From Nomia melanderi (taxonomy: Eukaryota > Arthropoda > Insecta > Hymenoptera > Halictidae), in the NCBI RefSeq assembly GCF_051020985.1, contig NC_135010.1, positions 1,548,001-1,612,000 of the forward strand: a DNA stretch of 64,000 nucleotides, given 5' to 3'. Below the pieces are notes generated by a model. It was not told where the DNA came from and did no database searches. It saw nothing but the letters and a program-made list of their open reading frames with translations. Below, piece by piece: positions 1 through 12,000 of this stretch; position 1 is the stretch's first letter; each line of letters begins with the position of its first letter. Position numbers and translations under genes: made by a program.

Positions 1-1304
1 AGCGCATATATACGCTAATGATGTAAATGGGTTAAACAATTCGTTCGCTAGAATGTTCGAATACATATACAGTCTGATTTTGTAGCTGTTGAGTAATATT
101 CTATTTCTGCTGTAACAGACTTCACAGTAATCGTAGCTTGTAGATCGAAATTCGAAGCTATCAGAAAATTGCAGAATATTTATAGAAAAGGTTGTAAGTG
201 CCAACATCAGGTTTTTCAGAAGGAGAGAGAAAGTTACCTAACATGATGTAGAACCTTATGTCCACTTACAAAAAGAAAATTCCACTTAAGGGAAGACACC
301 ATCTAGACACGTCCTAAACAGGATTAGGAATGGATGTACAACTGTGACTTTTCGTTTTATATTTATATTTTTTCTAAGCCAAAATGTTACAAAATGGTGC
401 AATTATTTGCTAGCTTCAGAACCCCTGATAGTGAATTTGTAAATAGAAATACATTATTTAAAATGTAGCGTACGATTTTTTCGATATCTCAATTATTTAA
501 TTTTTGATAAACATTTGAAGCTGATTTTTTCGAGTAAAGACAGGTTTTTGCACTTCAAATACTTTTCATTCTGGTAATCGTTAAAGTTCCGCAAAATCGG
601 CTACATTTTAGATAATATAATTCTATTTATAAATCCATAAAAATTATTGTCTTCGGATGTTTCAGTTGTTTGTAAGCGAGTTCGCCAACAATGGACGTTT
701 TACCAAAAGGGGTTGCAATGTTAACGAGTAACTCTATTATTTTGTACGATTTTAGCTTAGAAAAAATATAAATATACAGCAGAAAATCACAGAAAGAATA
801 AGAAGTTTTCACTTAATAGTTACCAACAAAAAATTCCAAAAGTTTACTTTTGTTTAGCACGTCTCTAAGGAGCGTCACTCTTGAATCCTTTAAAAGTCCG
901 TGTAATTTTAAAGGCACATACCAATATATTGGCATCCTGTTGATAGATTTCATTTTGCATTGCAAAGTGACGAATTAAAAATAATTAATAACTTAAACTT
1001 TTATACACTCAGACGTGAAAGTTCAACGTCATTGTAATTTCAAAATTACAAGGTATATTCGTTACATTACAATTATTAAAACTACTAATTTTATACTACA
1101 TATACTAATTTATAGTCACGAAAAAAAAATTCAGTCTATGGAGGGTTATTCCCCTCCATATAAAGGTGAACCTAAATGATCCCTAAATTAACCTAAATTA
1201 ATCAAATTAATTATAATTCACATATATCTATTCCGTCAATCTTGTATTATTATTAATACAACGAGTATATTATTATACAATAAGTCATTATGTAATAAAT
1301 ATTA
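1..1304. other. AT-rich spacer, no gene seen
   Basis: AT-rich DNA with stops in all frames. The only 60-codon ORF, on the minus strand near 627-812, has no recognisable motif. No repeat boundary was recognised. Confidence 0.6.
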
Positions 1305-1308
1305 TTAA

Positions 1309-1547
1309 CCCGTTGCAATCCAAAGGCACCTCTTAGTCGCAAATTGGTATGATACAGCAAAATTGTAGAGTTTGATGTTTAATATTAAATTTTGTATAAT
1401 GCATCAATATGTGAAATATTAAAAGAAAGTAATTTTCTTCCGCAGTGTATGTACGATTGCTCATCAATTCAATTTCAGAAAATATCATCTGTAGCTCATT
1501 CGAAAATATTAAACATTTTCAGTGAATAACTTCTAGAGGGCAAAGGG
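1309..1547. mobile_element. TTAA-flanked MITE (CCCGTTG type)
   Basis: A 239 bp non-coding element flanked by TTAA on both sides (1305-1308 and 1548-1551). The ends begin CCCGTTGC and finish GCAAAGGG, a short imperfect inverted repeat. There is no coding capacity. TTAA duplications are characteristic of piggyBac-type transposition, so it may be a non-autonomous passenger of such a transposase. That assignment is inference. Confidence 0.6.
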
Positions 1548-1610
1548 TTAAGTAATGTATCCAAACGTTGGTGGTCATTAATGACTTTATTATTAATGCG
1601 ACCACCTTAA

Positions 1611-1838
1611 CCTCTTCAGGGCCGAATTCAGTTTAAGAATAGACAAAGATGTTCTTAGTTTCCGTTTCACTATAGTTTATTTTGTTGAAATTGACACGAA
1701 TCGAACGATATAAAGGTAGGATTGAACGGGCGGAGGTAATTACGAGAAACACTCGGAAAAAACAAGTGTCCGTTTGACGGACGTTAAATGTTAAACTAAA
1801 ATCTAATGTACCTACATGTGCCAGTATTCTTGAAGAGG
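1611..1838. mobile_element. TTAA-flanked MITE (CCTCTTCA type)
   Basis: A 228 bp non-coding element between TTAA at 1607-1610 and TTAA at 1839-1842. It has an exact 8 bp terminal inverted repeat, CCTCTTCA at the left and TGAAGAGG at the right. Length and target site match the other TTAA elements here, but the end sequence is its own type. Confidence 0.65.
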
Positions 1839-1924
1839 TTAAAATAAACTAAAATAATATAAAAAGGTACACTACAGAATAGGAATAGGAAAAGAAAATT
1901 CTTGAGTTTTGGCACTTGTGTATA

Positions 1925-2455
1925 GCGTTTTCTGCAAGAACCGTTCAATTTCGCATCGCGGAGGCGGGCCTCCCGAAAGCGCATCTGGTTCGCATAGCGG
2001 TGACACCGTTCCGAGACATCTCCCGTTTTAATTCCATGTAGACTGTAGACGCACCGTCTGGCCCGACGGAATCGACAAGGGAAAAATAAACGCGTGCACA
2101 TAGGCACGAACGGAGCAGCCAGGAGTCGCCGCGGCCCGTCGTCGAGGTCCACTTTCGGTATGCAAGAGGAGAACGCGGCACGACACGCGGCTATATTAAA
2201 CTCGGCCGACGACCGTGTGCGTGCGTAAACTGCTGGTAAGCTTGCAAGCACCGGCAGGCTTTCTCGTTTAACCCGGATCGGCCGTTCTCTCGACGATAAC
2301 CCTCGCCCGGCCGGAATCTTCGCGGCTGCCGCGCCACACCGCTTCCTCCGGATTTCTCCTCGCGACGAAAATTCCGCGATCGAAATTCCATTCCGGCACG
2401 ACGAGCATGCCGCGACGATAAATCAATTTTTTCTGGATCCACTGCACAGGGGTTA
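1925..2455. promoter_or_regulatory. CpG-rich island, function unknown
   Basis: A sharp rise in G+C and CpG within AT-rich surroundings. Several overlapping frames on the minus strand are open (for example 2268-2465 and 1796-2251), as expected when stop codons are rare. None shows a domain or a convincing start and splice context. It could be a promoter, a 5' UTR or a conserved enhancer. Confidence 0.35.
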
Positions 2456-2812
2456 AAAGTTGCACGCTTAGCGCATGTTGCGAATTTTTACAGTAAAACT
2501 ACAGTAGTCCGATTTTCAGACTGATTGGTTCCCTCGAAAAGGTAATTCTTTACAGAAGTGTTCTTGGTCTTTCAAACTTGCGTTAACGTTGTTTGCAGTC
2601 AACTGTCCCTACGGCGACGTTGTAAATGCGACATTGAAATTTCGGAGTGCAACGAGTTAATCATTTGTTTGAGAACATTTAAGAGAGAGTTTTTATAAAT
2701 GTGATATATTTTTATGACAATATATGAATATAATATATCATGTATCAAGTTAACGTTTTTTTTTATACCGAATTCACATAACGAAATGATAAAACAAATA
2801 ATACAGTATTAA

Positions 2813-2982
2813 TACGTTGACTGCCACGTCGGTCACCGATGACCGGAGCTTCCAAATTACTTGACAATAATTATAATTTGTCAGATAACTAATATCGAAT
2901 GGAAATATTTCATAGCGTAAATTACTAAGTAAAATTTAAACATAAATAATAAACTCTGAAGGTTTTCGTGGCAGTCAACGTG
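2813..2982. mobile_element. TTAA-flanked MITE (GTTGACTGCCACG type)
   Basis: A 170 bp element between TTAA at 2809-2812 and TTAA at 2983-2986. Its terminal inverted repeat is long and well kept: TACGTTGACTGCCACG at the left and its near-exact complement CGTGGCAGTCAACGTG at the right. The right TTAA is shared with the next element, so the two abut. Confidence 0.75.
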
Positions 2983-2986
2983 TTAA

Positions 2987-3286
2987 TACTAGAACTACCG
3001 CACCCTTGAAAATGACAGGTTTCAGTGTTTTTATTTCGTAATTATTGATACTTTAGAAGTGTTAAATATCCGGAATGACATAAAAAATAAATATAATTAA
3101 TATATAAAGTAACCGAGAAAATTCCACTGTTACAATTTTTATAAAGATTACACATTAATCATGTTAACCTATTAACTGTGGAATTTAGTTTCAAAAATTG
3201 CTCATTTTGTGCGTAATAAAATCAAACAATGAAGCGTATACTCGTCAAACGCAGTTACTTGGTTAGACGCTGTGTAGTTCTAGCGC
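2987..3286. mobile_element. TTAA MITE (CACTAGAACTACC type) with nested MITE
   Basis: Begins TACTAGAACTACC directly after the TTAA at 2983-2986 and ends with the degenerate complement GTAGTTCTAGCGC. The left half matches the copies at 27437-27655 and 39073-39284, including AATGACAGGTTTCAGTG. A second, different MITE (3168-3262) interrupts it. Confidence 0.65.
3168..3262 (-). mobile_element. Nested short MITE (CCAGTTAACTG type)
   Basis: A 95 bp internally deleted copy of the CCAGTTAACTG family, inserted in the MITE at 2987-3286. It is flanked by TTAA (3164-3167) and a decayed TTAG (3263-3266). It keeps the family segments AACTGTGGAATTTAG and GTATACTCGTCAAACGCAG. Longer relatives lie at 23655-23897 and 48499-48719. 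Confidence 0.65.
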
Positions 3287-3900
3287 TAAACATTTGTTAT
3301 CCAATATTTAACACAGTCGATAATGTAATTTATATTTTTCAACTTCTGCTATCTCATGAGTCAAAATGAAGATCAACGACCCCACATTTAGAAACACTAA
3401 TATTGTACTTACATACGATGTAATTATAATATAACGAATAATTACACTAGTAATTAGACATACATCCAACTATTGCAATAAAATTGAATGTCAAGCCCGT
3501 CTCGACATAGAACCGTAGAGTGTTGAATCATCGTCGGCTCGGTGGGTTTGCGAGAATCCAGACGAAGTTATCAGCCGAATGAATCGAGAACGTCATCGCG
3601 CGCGAAACTTTCGGAGAACGGCGACTAGGATGCGTCCCGTGGTAGCAATAAGTTCGCGGCAACTTTTCTGATCCGATTCAAGATTCAATGAACCTTCTGA
3701 AGTTCAACCTCTTCGGTCGGCATTCAAATCGCGGCACTATGGCGCTACGCAATCATTCAATAGGAAGCAATTGCCACCGATTTTACAACTTCTAAAGCAA
3801 TCAGGCTACTATTTCAATGAATGAAAAGCATGAATAATTTTTAAAACTTACTATTTTATTAGGGGTACCCGTAAGTCGTCAAGATTTTTTATATATCTAA
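3287..3900. other. Spacer with a MITE-end remnant
   Basis: No gene seen. A short segment near 3478-3525 resembles the right end of the MITE at 24634-24876 (AATGTC-AG then a diverged CATGGAACTGC), which suggests a decayed copy. A moderately CpG-rich patch lies at about 3525-3740. Confidence 0.4.
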
Positions 3901-4436
3901 CAAGGAAAGGTATCGAACATTTAAAAAATTATGAAACGTTATGTCCAAGTGGAGTAAGACAAGCCTAATATACTGCAATTTTTTTTCATGCCGAATGTCA
4001 CTTTAAAGAGATGAAACCACTCTTTTAAGAAAATGCAAATTTTTCTTTGCCGTGGATTTTGTTGAGAACAATAAGAAATAGCGAAAGAAAGTTTAAACAA
4101 AAAACATGTTATTCTTTTACGTCTATAAAATTGCAAAATAAAATTTTTAAGATACAATATTCAAACTCCAAATTTTTCAGCATTTGAACTTTTGAAACAA
4201 TTTTATTTTGAAATTTTATAGATGTGAAGGAACAATGTATTTTTTGTTGAGATTTTGTTTCGCTATCTCTTACCGTTTTCAAAATAATTCACGGGGAAGA
4301 AAGTTTCTATCTTTTTCTAGGGATGATTTCACCCCTTCAAAATGAAATTCCGCGCGAAAAAATGCTATTTGACTTACTCTACTTACATACAAAGTTTCAT
4401 AATTTTTTTAATTTTCGAGTTCGATACCTTTCCTTG
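3901..4436. mobile_element. Foldback element, CAAGGAAAGGTATCGAA ends
   Basis: A 536 bp palindromic element. It starts CAAGGAAAGGTATCGAA and ends with the complement TTCGATACCTTTCCTTG. Homology between the arms continues inward for roughly 200 bp or more (3901-4150 against 4200-4436). A second complete copy is at 19145-19595 and a right half at about 27103-27383. No transposase is encoded; the minus-strand ORF at 3939-4157 lies in the arm and is spurious. Confidence 0.75.
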
Positions 4437-4468
4437 CGAGTTAAATTTAGATCACTTATGTAAGTATA

Positions 4469-5070
4469 TTTATTAGCAAGGCTTTGTTTTTTATGATGTT
4501 TTGCAAAGTTTGAGTGTGAATTTATATTTTTTTGTTAAATAATAAAAAGAAATACTCCTGAAAGAAAATGGTGGACTATTAACCTACTGAAGAACGTGTA
4601 CGGTATTGCATTTTGTTTCATTTTCGCTTAGGAGAAACCTTTCCCATTTCATGAAGATATTTTTGCAGCGTTGACCAAGTAGGTCCAGATCTATCAGCTA
4701 TTTCCTGCACAGATAATTTAGGATTCTATTCTACCACAGCTTTTAGAGCATCATTATCGAATTTATTAGATTTTCCACTCCTAGCACAATCATTCATATC
4801 AAAATTACCTTTGGTAAGTTTTCTAAACCAACGTTGTCACTTATTGACCTTCGAAACATCCCCGTATATATTACAAATTTTTATTGTTGTGGCAGCTATA
4901 TTGAATCCTGGGCAAAAATGAAAGGACATGCAATGCCGTATATATTCTCAGTAGGTTAATAGTTCGGTACTTTGTTTCAGGATAATTATTTTTATTGTTA
5001 ATTAGGTCAAAAATACAAATTCACATTAAACATTGCAAAATATCATAGAAAACCTATCCTTGCTAATAAA
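4469..5070 (-). mobile_element. Deleted mariner-like element with long TIRs
   Basis: A 602 bp element flanked by TA on each side (4467-4468 and 5071-5072). The ends are TTTATTAGCAAGG and CCTTGCTAATAAA. The inverted repeat is about 145 bp per arm and includes an inner, better conserved block near 4577-4612 and 4930-4961 (AACCTACTGA, then ACGG-ATTGCAT). Between the arms is a minus-strand remnant of a mariner transposase. Most of the transposase, including the catalytic domain, is gone. An alternative reading is a smaller mariner (4579-4959) inserted exactly at the centre of an older palindrome. Confidence 0.7.
4630..4905 (-). pseudogene. Mariner transposase N-terminal fragment
   Basis: Minus-strand translation gives a typical mariner DNA-binding region: an IYGDVSKVNK segment, RWFRKLTKGNFDMND, then RSGKSNKFDNDALKAVVE, NPKLSVQEIADRSGPTWSTL and LHEMGKVS. 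The order and spacing match the paired helix-turn-helix region of the mariner family. At least two in-frame stops break it, one before the RWF motif and one between AVVE and NPKL. The DDD catalytic domain is absent. It is a dead remnant inside the long-TIR element. Confidence 0.8.
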
Positions 5071-5073
5071 TAA

Positions 5074-5290
5074 CACTAGAACTACTAGACAAATAAAACT
5101 AACCTCTCCCTGATTTCTTCTCTTCGCAAATATTTAAATAATGACGTGATTCCCTGAGAAATTATCAAAAAAATTGATTTAGCAATACGCAAACACAATT
5201 GTAAATTAATAGAAATCTCGCTAGATATTCCCTCAGAATGTCTATGGACAAATTTCAAAAAATCATTTTGACTTCTCGGTAGTTTTAATA
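5074..5290 (-). mobile_element. TTAA MITE (CACTAGAACTAC type)
   Basis: A 217 bp element that starts CACTAGAACTACTAGAC and ends GGTAGTTTTAATA followed by TTAA (5291-5294). Its left TTAA reads ATAA, overlapping the TA duplication of the neighbouring mariner-like element. It matches the reverse complement of the copy at 8781-8998 along its length. Confidence 0.65.
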
Positions 5291-5294
5291 TTAA

Positions 5295-8040
5295 ATCAGC
5301 TTAAATTAACTCAGCTATCTAAAAAAGATTTTGTTTTGTATCTAGTGGTGAACTTTCGTAAATAAAGATGAGAGTGGGAACGGTTCTTAACGAAGTTTAA
5401 ACGCTAAGAAAGTGTTCGTTGAATTTTGGAAAAAAGATAGACATCGTGTGGAGCCATATGTGGGCCAGACGGCGGATGTTAATTGGAGTAATGCTTTCTA
5501 CAGTGAAATTTGATTATAGTACCTTCCTTAAACCGCATTGAAGAATAATTGCTATGGCTTCCTTTTCATGAAGTACAGCAGCACAAGTTTTTAAACAACT
5601 GTTTCTCACTTACTAAATCTACAGTGCGTTCGTGCAATGATTAACCAACGTTTTTCTTGTTAATGGTAAAGTATGTAGAAAAAAGGAATCAGAAAACAGT
5701 TGTATTGTTTCATAAGGCGATGTCAAAGAACAGGGACGACAGTCACGAACTACTGATGATTTCTAAAGTCAAAGGCATTATTTTCCATTCAACCCTCGTA
5801 TTCGTTTATTTTGCACATTTCTGCGTTGAGAAGGATAGATGTAAGTAATAAAACTAAATAAAACTATATAAAGCTAAATAAAACTGCCAGAGTAGTAAAT
5901 ACTACATAATACAACATTTCAACATTTATCGTTGCAGAACTGAAATTTAACTGAATAAGTAACATTTGAGCGACCAAACTAAATGATTGCCCATTAAAGC
6001 GTGTTCATTCAAAAAGAGTAAAATAATAGATCTTGGAGATTCAATGACTGGGGGCTAAAATATAAAGCAAAGACACTTAAGATTATGCATGCTTAACTCT
6101 TAAAAGATATCATTGTTACGTTCATAGTAAAAGAGAGAACTGTGATAACGTTATCGTCACTGATAGCCTAAATAAATATCCCAAAAATTGGTATTACAGT
6201 TTTTATGGATTAAAAGATAATGGTTCTTGATCCTGTCCGAAATTCCTGGTCGTGAATGTAATTTGTGAATTTCATGGGACCACCTGTTTAAAAGATATCA
6301 TCTTAATTTGAACTTTACAAGCAACTAATAAAATATGCTAATTTATTGACGTTTTTAGATGACTTAACTCATTAGAGTGAGAATTTATGTTTTTTCAAAA
6401 TTTAATAAATTTGAAATTAATGAACCAGAGGAAGATGTAATATTTCAACAATAATAAGCGCTTATTTCATTAATTGGAAATTTTAATTCATTAACAATAA
6501 TATAAAAATCAACTGAATGTAATTCTATTTTTAAAATTATTTTATTTTATTTGTACACGGGGTGAATCTAAATGCATATAATTTAATTATAATATTGCAC
6601 AAAAATCCGAAGTATCATTCAATAGAACTAAAAATTACTGTCTGTCATTCGAAATAGTATTCTCCGTAAATTAATTTATAAAAATAAGAATCATTATTTA
6701 AATGGTACTGATGCAAGATGTAACCATTTATGAGTTGTTAAATTAGAGACCTTTCTGTCCATTGAACCCTCACCGTTCGTGAGAAAGATAAAATTGATCG
6801 CTAGAGAGACTATCAGTCATTAGGCAGCAGAATCATGTTGTCGGGTTTCGAATTTGTTAGACTCGGTGTTCCTGGTTAATTTATTGCCGTCGGCTGGTCA
6901 CTCTTCAATATCGTATCAGCCGTGGACTCCTAGACTGGCGTTCGTGTACAGAATTTTTAGCCGGCAATTTTCGTGGATGATTCAGACGTTGAAATTACAA
7001 ACTAGTTGGATGGATTCCAGTTTATTGGGAAGACTACCTTGCACAAACAAATATACGTCGGAAGGAAATTAAGTGTATAAGTTTATTGAGGTTCAGGTTG
7101 TAATGCTTCTATTCAGAATGAAATCTCAGAATGGTTTTTAAAGCTCCATGGAAAGCATACACTAAAGTTGAATGAAAATGAGATTATCACTACACCTAAC
7201 CCTCGATTTTTAACTAATGCTTCTCGCTCTACGTGTTTAGTTTTAACTGAATCAGTTTGAAACTTACTTGAATAAAGAATTCACCGTGTAATAGATTCAT
7301 TTCATAACGTTTTTATGGGTACACAATTACATATTGTAGTTTATAGGCAATTTTAGAACTTATAGAAATATATTTACAGTAAACATCAATACACATGTGT
7401 AATTTAATCGAGAATTAAGATCATTATTTATGTATTATTATATCATTATTACTAAATTACATTGTTAAACAAATAAATATTACTAGAATAGAAGGTTTTG
7501 AGATTAACTAAAAAATAAATTTGCCGAAAACAACTGTGAGGACGTTTTTTAAAGATAAAAAACGTATTTTAATGGCAATAAAAGAAGGCCATCATGTACG
7601 TTTCAGTGTTATTCATATTATACATTTGAAAGAAAATGTAACTCCTAATCCCATAAATAGTACACATATAATAAATTTAACAAAGCCATATAAAACAGTA
7701 TTATTTATTTTTTTGTTAAATACTAAATTAGACACAAATTCTTAAGTAAGAATTCTTTAATCCGATATGATTGCGTATGTCATTTACAAAATAAAACAAA
7801 AATTACTGCAATTTTTGCATCTGTCTGACCTGAACGTGTAACAGCTCTATATTATTGAACATTTTTTACGTGACAAAATAACAATTTAGTTTCAGATACA
7901 GAATGGAATTCTAATCAGTTTTAGCAAAATTTTATATTCTTTATACGGAATAAGATTTAGAAAAACCTATATATGCAGCTCCATGATATAAAAAATTTCT
8001 TACGTAACAGAATCTTTCTCAAAAGAAAAGGTTCATTATA
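5295..8040. other. AT-rich spacer, no gene seen
   Basis: About 2.7 kb of AT-rich DNA with only short, motif-free ORFs (for example 5657-5848, 6854-7072 and 7521-7745 on the plus strand). No splice-bounded exon or repeat boundary was recognised. Confidence 0.5.
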
Positions 8041-8079
8041 TTCCGATTAAATTATTCATGCAAGCAACGCGTACCGAGT

Positions 8080-8480
8080 CAGTACCAATGGTCAATGTTT
8101 GATGACGTAGTTCCCATTACCACCTCTTTATTTACAATAGGCGCTGCTGCTTACGTGGTCCACCCCGTACGTGAAGTTATAATATTATAGTTAACGAAAG
8201 TAAAACGAAGCGAAAGCGTCGGTTTACGTCCATTGGTTTTACTGCCAGCGCTCGTGTTGGTTGTTTATATGGCACTTAAGTAGGGCGGCGAAGTACTCAA
8301 TAGCAATATTAATGAAGAAGCGTAATGTGCAGCGTGTACAACGTTTGAAAATTTACGCTCGCAGACACACGTGATTGGTTGCCGTGATAGCAAGCATTCT
8401 AGACGAATAACGACGTGTATTTGCATTGGCCAAGGTAACCGCCGCTATACTATTGCGTAATCAACGCCGATTACGCGAAT
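8080..8480. promoter_or_regulatory. CCAAT-box-rich patch, candidate promoter
   Basis: A higher-G+C patch with four CCAAT/ATTGG pentamers (about 8087, 8231, 8372 and 8424) and a CACGTG E-box beside the third. Many CpGs are present (TTACGTGG, GCGGCGAAG, AACCGCCGC). This could be a promoter or enhancer. No adjoining exon was recognised. Confidence 0.35.
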
Positions 8481-8780
8481 CACCGTGTAAGTCCTCGTCT
8501 AGGTACTTCACGCGATTTCGAACGGCTATCTATCAAGAATATCAATACCCTATCGAGTAGTTTCCAACATTTTTCTGTATTCCCGTCAATACGACTTTTT
8601 ATAGTTCCCTGTAATCCCACTCCCCTGTTCTTTCTAGGCCTCGAAAATGAACGCATACACGTGCACGTGCCTTGAATGGATATGTGGAATACGATCGAGT
8701 GCTTCGAATAATTTGAAAGTTCGATCGCTATATCTGTCGCAGTATCGCTTGTTAGCAATTGATTTCAATTTCAATTTTAA

Positions 8781-8998
8781 CACTAAAACTACCGAGCAGT
8801 TAAATTGACTTTTTGAAATTTCTTTATAGAAACTCCAAGAGGGCAACTATTGAAACTTGAATTGATTTACAATTCAGTTTGCGTATTACTAAGTCAATTT
8901 CTATAGTAATTTCTCAGGAAAACATCTGTTATCTTTTTAATAATTGCAAAAGGAAGAGATCAGGAATGGGTCATTTTGATCCGTCTGGTAGTTTTAGT
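8781..8998. mobile_element. TTAA MITE (CACTAAAACTACC type), intact ends
   Basis: A 218 bp element between TTAA at 8777-8780 and TTAA at 8999-9002. The ends are CACTAAAACTACC and GGTAGTTTTAGTG, an exact 13 bp inverted repeat. It is related to the inverted copy at 5074-5290. It is non-coding. Confidence 0.8.
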
Positions 8999-9002
8999 GT
9001 TA

Positions 9003-12000
9003 AATATGTTTAATAGTATTATCTTTCCAATAATTGATTGGAAAGCAAAAGTTGTAATGGGCGATAACATTTTTCTAAAGAGGGTAGATATTTTTTAAAC
9101 AATTAATAGTGTCCATCGTTAAGTAGTTTGTGAAACACTATATTTTAAATACTAATAATGGAGTATGTTTTTGAATATGGACTTTCTAATCTGACTGAAT
9201 GAATTATACATTTTATAGCTCCAACAGTAAATAAGTTATATTAATGGTATAGTGTATGTATAATAAGATAATTATAATAACGATATGAAATAGGTCTGGA
9301 TTTTGGTACGTTAAAGAATATATTGATGTCTAATTGTTTTGATCCGTTCATTATAATAATTCTAATAATTGTAAAATTATTTATTTTTCAAGAGAACTAT
9401 TATTAAAATAAAGTAGTTGTTTTCAATTCTGGTCTGTAGAGATACGTATTTTTCACAAATTATAAATTATTAAACAAATTAAGAACAGTTATTTAAATAG
9501 ACATAAATGAGTAAATTAGATTATAAATTTAACGTTATTCTTTTGAAATAATATAGAAGTATTTTCCGAAAATGTTATTTCTGTTCCTATTAATAAATTT
9601 ACTTATCGATTTATGCAAACCCACTAATTACAATGTTCATAATTACTAAACAAGAAACTAATTTGTTAATAAAGTATTTGTAAATGTCAGACTATACTGA
9701 TCCTAAAATGTGTGTTATATCGAACAATGTTTGTATAATAATAGTGTACAGACTAATTGAGCACGAAAGTTGTACTTAAATTAACTGCACTCCATTTGCA
9801 TCATTAGTAAATATAGAACATCTACGTCAGTAATTACTGAACGAATATAATAACAGATATTCGCGTTATTAGCATGGAGTATAATTCTAGAAATTTAGTC
9901 GCAAAGCAGTAACCATGAATTCGAATGCTATACAGGAAATTTAATATTTCATTGGAAGTTTTAATGTCTCTTTAATTCTGAATTGAACAATAATGCTCAA
10001 GTTCACCCTTCTTTAATGAACTGCTAACTTTATACTGTCATATAAATGAATAACCTCTGAACATTCTGACGCAAGCCCTCGTTTCATATGTCATTATATT
10101 ATGGACTGCGAATCTTTATGCAGAATAAAATTTCCTTGGCATAACTTACAAACAATGAAAGTAAACAACAGCTTATTTCTTTCGTCAAAATGATTTCCAT
10201 ATATTGACATTCAGAAAAAACATTATTAAATTTAATTGTATTCTATATTTTATTGTATTCCTAACATGTGCATTTAACATAAGCGCATGATAATACGAAT
10301 AAATGATAAAATACGAATGATGATAAAATACGAATTTTATGCATTCATAATAGATGCAAACATATAAAACTGATCAAAGTAAAAAAGTTCATTAAACGTA
10401 ATGGAGTTTTCACTTTATTCGTAATTTAATAAGCGTCTACTTTAATGAAATATGTTTGTGTGATAAACATGGTGTTGTAAAAGTTAATAAAAATAGAAAT
10501 GTACATGTAAACAGATATTAATAAATTTCAGTGGTTCTTCCGCAGAACAATATTGTTTTATCATGTAGAATTTGTCTTTTACAAACGTTTCCACTTGAAT
10601 TCTTTACACGATATATTTCCATTGACAATCGAATGACAGATTTTGAATCTATTAAAACACAAATCTGAATTTTCTTTTTTCCGGAAATCTAGTATAGGGA
10701 CCTTAATTAAATGTTTAAATTATTCAGCTCGTTAGTTTAAAGCTATTAATTTCATTTATTGCTACATTTCATTAGTTTACATTTACAGTTATATTTAAGT
10801 GCATTTACATTTACATTTATATTCACATTTACTTTTACTTTATTATAATTACCATCCTTCATTATAAACTCAAAATCTGTTAATTGAAAGTGAATTAAAG
10901 ACATACAAATTTCCTAGAGATATTTCTAACAAATTCTGTATAGCTCTATTGAAATCATATCATTTAGACTATAAAACAGTATATACATAAAAAATTTTAT
11001 TATTTTTGTTTACCTTAACGATATTTGTTTCTACGATGTAAGCAATTTCTGTAGATGTTCTTACAACACAATTAAACGCTGTTTTAGCCTAATACCTTTC
11101 ATCTATAATTCTGTTATGTCTTGTGTTTTTTTTTATATTCGTCTTCTCGAATGCCACCCACAATTATTAATGTTATATTAATTTTTTAGTATATCAAAGG
11201 ATTATCGTAAATAATTAAGGATATGCCGTATATCAAACAATATAGAATATATTAAATTCATATTTTTATTTCACCTTCAAACATTCTGCACTTAACTATT
11301 TTATCAAACAATGATAAATACTTTATCAAACAAATCTCAATTTACGAAAAATGAGAACATATTATAAAGAATATCTGTCACATGAAAAGATATACATACT
11401 GTCTTATCATCATTCTTCATGCATAAATCTTATATAATTCTACAATAGAATTAATTTCCAGAACGTTAATACTCAAAGTACTTTTCATCAATCGTCATAT
11501 ATGTAATCTGATGTTTCTCAGTAAGGTAAAATCTCAATACATTATCAATCATTTGTTGATATTTTTTAGTACATGTTTACAAAATTCATTGTTATACATT
11601 TTTTAAGTACAAACCAACGATCTTTGTACATAATTATTTACATGATATTCTGAATGAATATTTTCCTATGAATTATCTAAAAAGAAATGAAAATGTGAGA
11701 GGCAATAAACTTATAAATTGCATTCATCTTCAATCGATAAATATAAACTTCAGTAGTTACAGGTTTTTATTATTGCATTACTTTTTTAAATAATTTCTTT
11801 TGCACAAAATACTTCAAAGAAATTTTCATGTTCCTTTTTATTAGGTTTGGAGAAGTCAACAAATATTTCTGTTACGAATTAATAATTAAGAATCTTCTTT
11901 TACAAGTGTTAATGCATCAGTTCAACTTTCAGAACATCAAAATACTATTCCTGAATTCTTCATTAAAATGACCTTATTACTGATTCCCAATGGAGTCACA

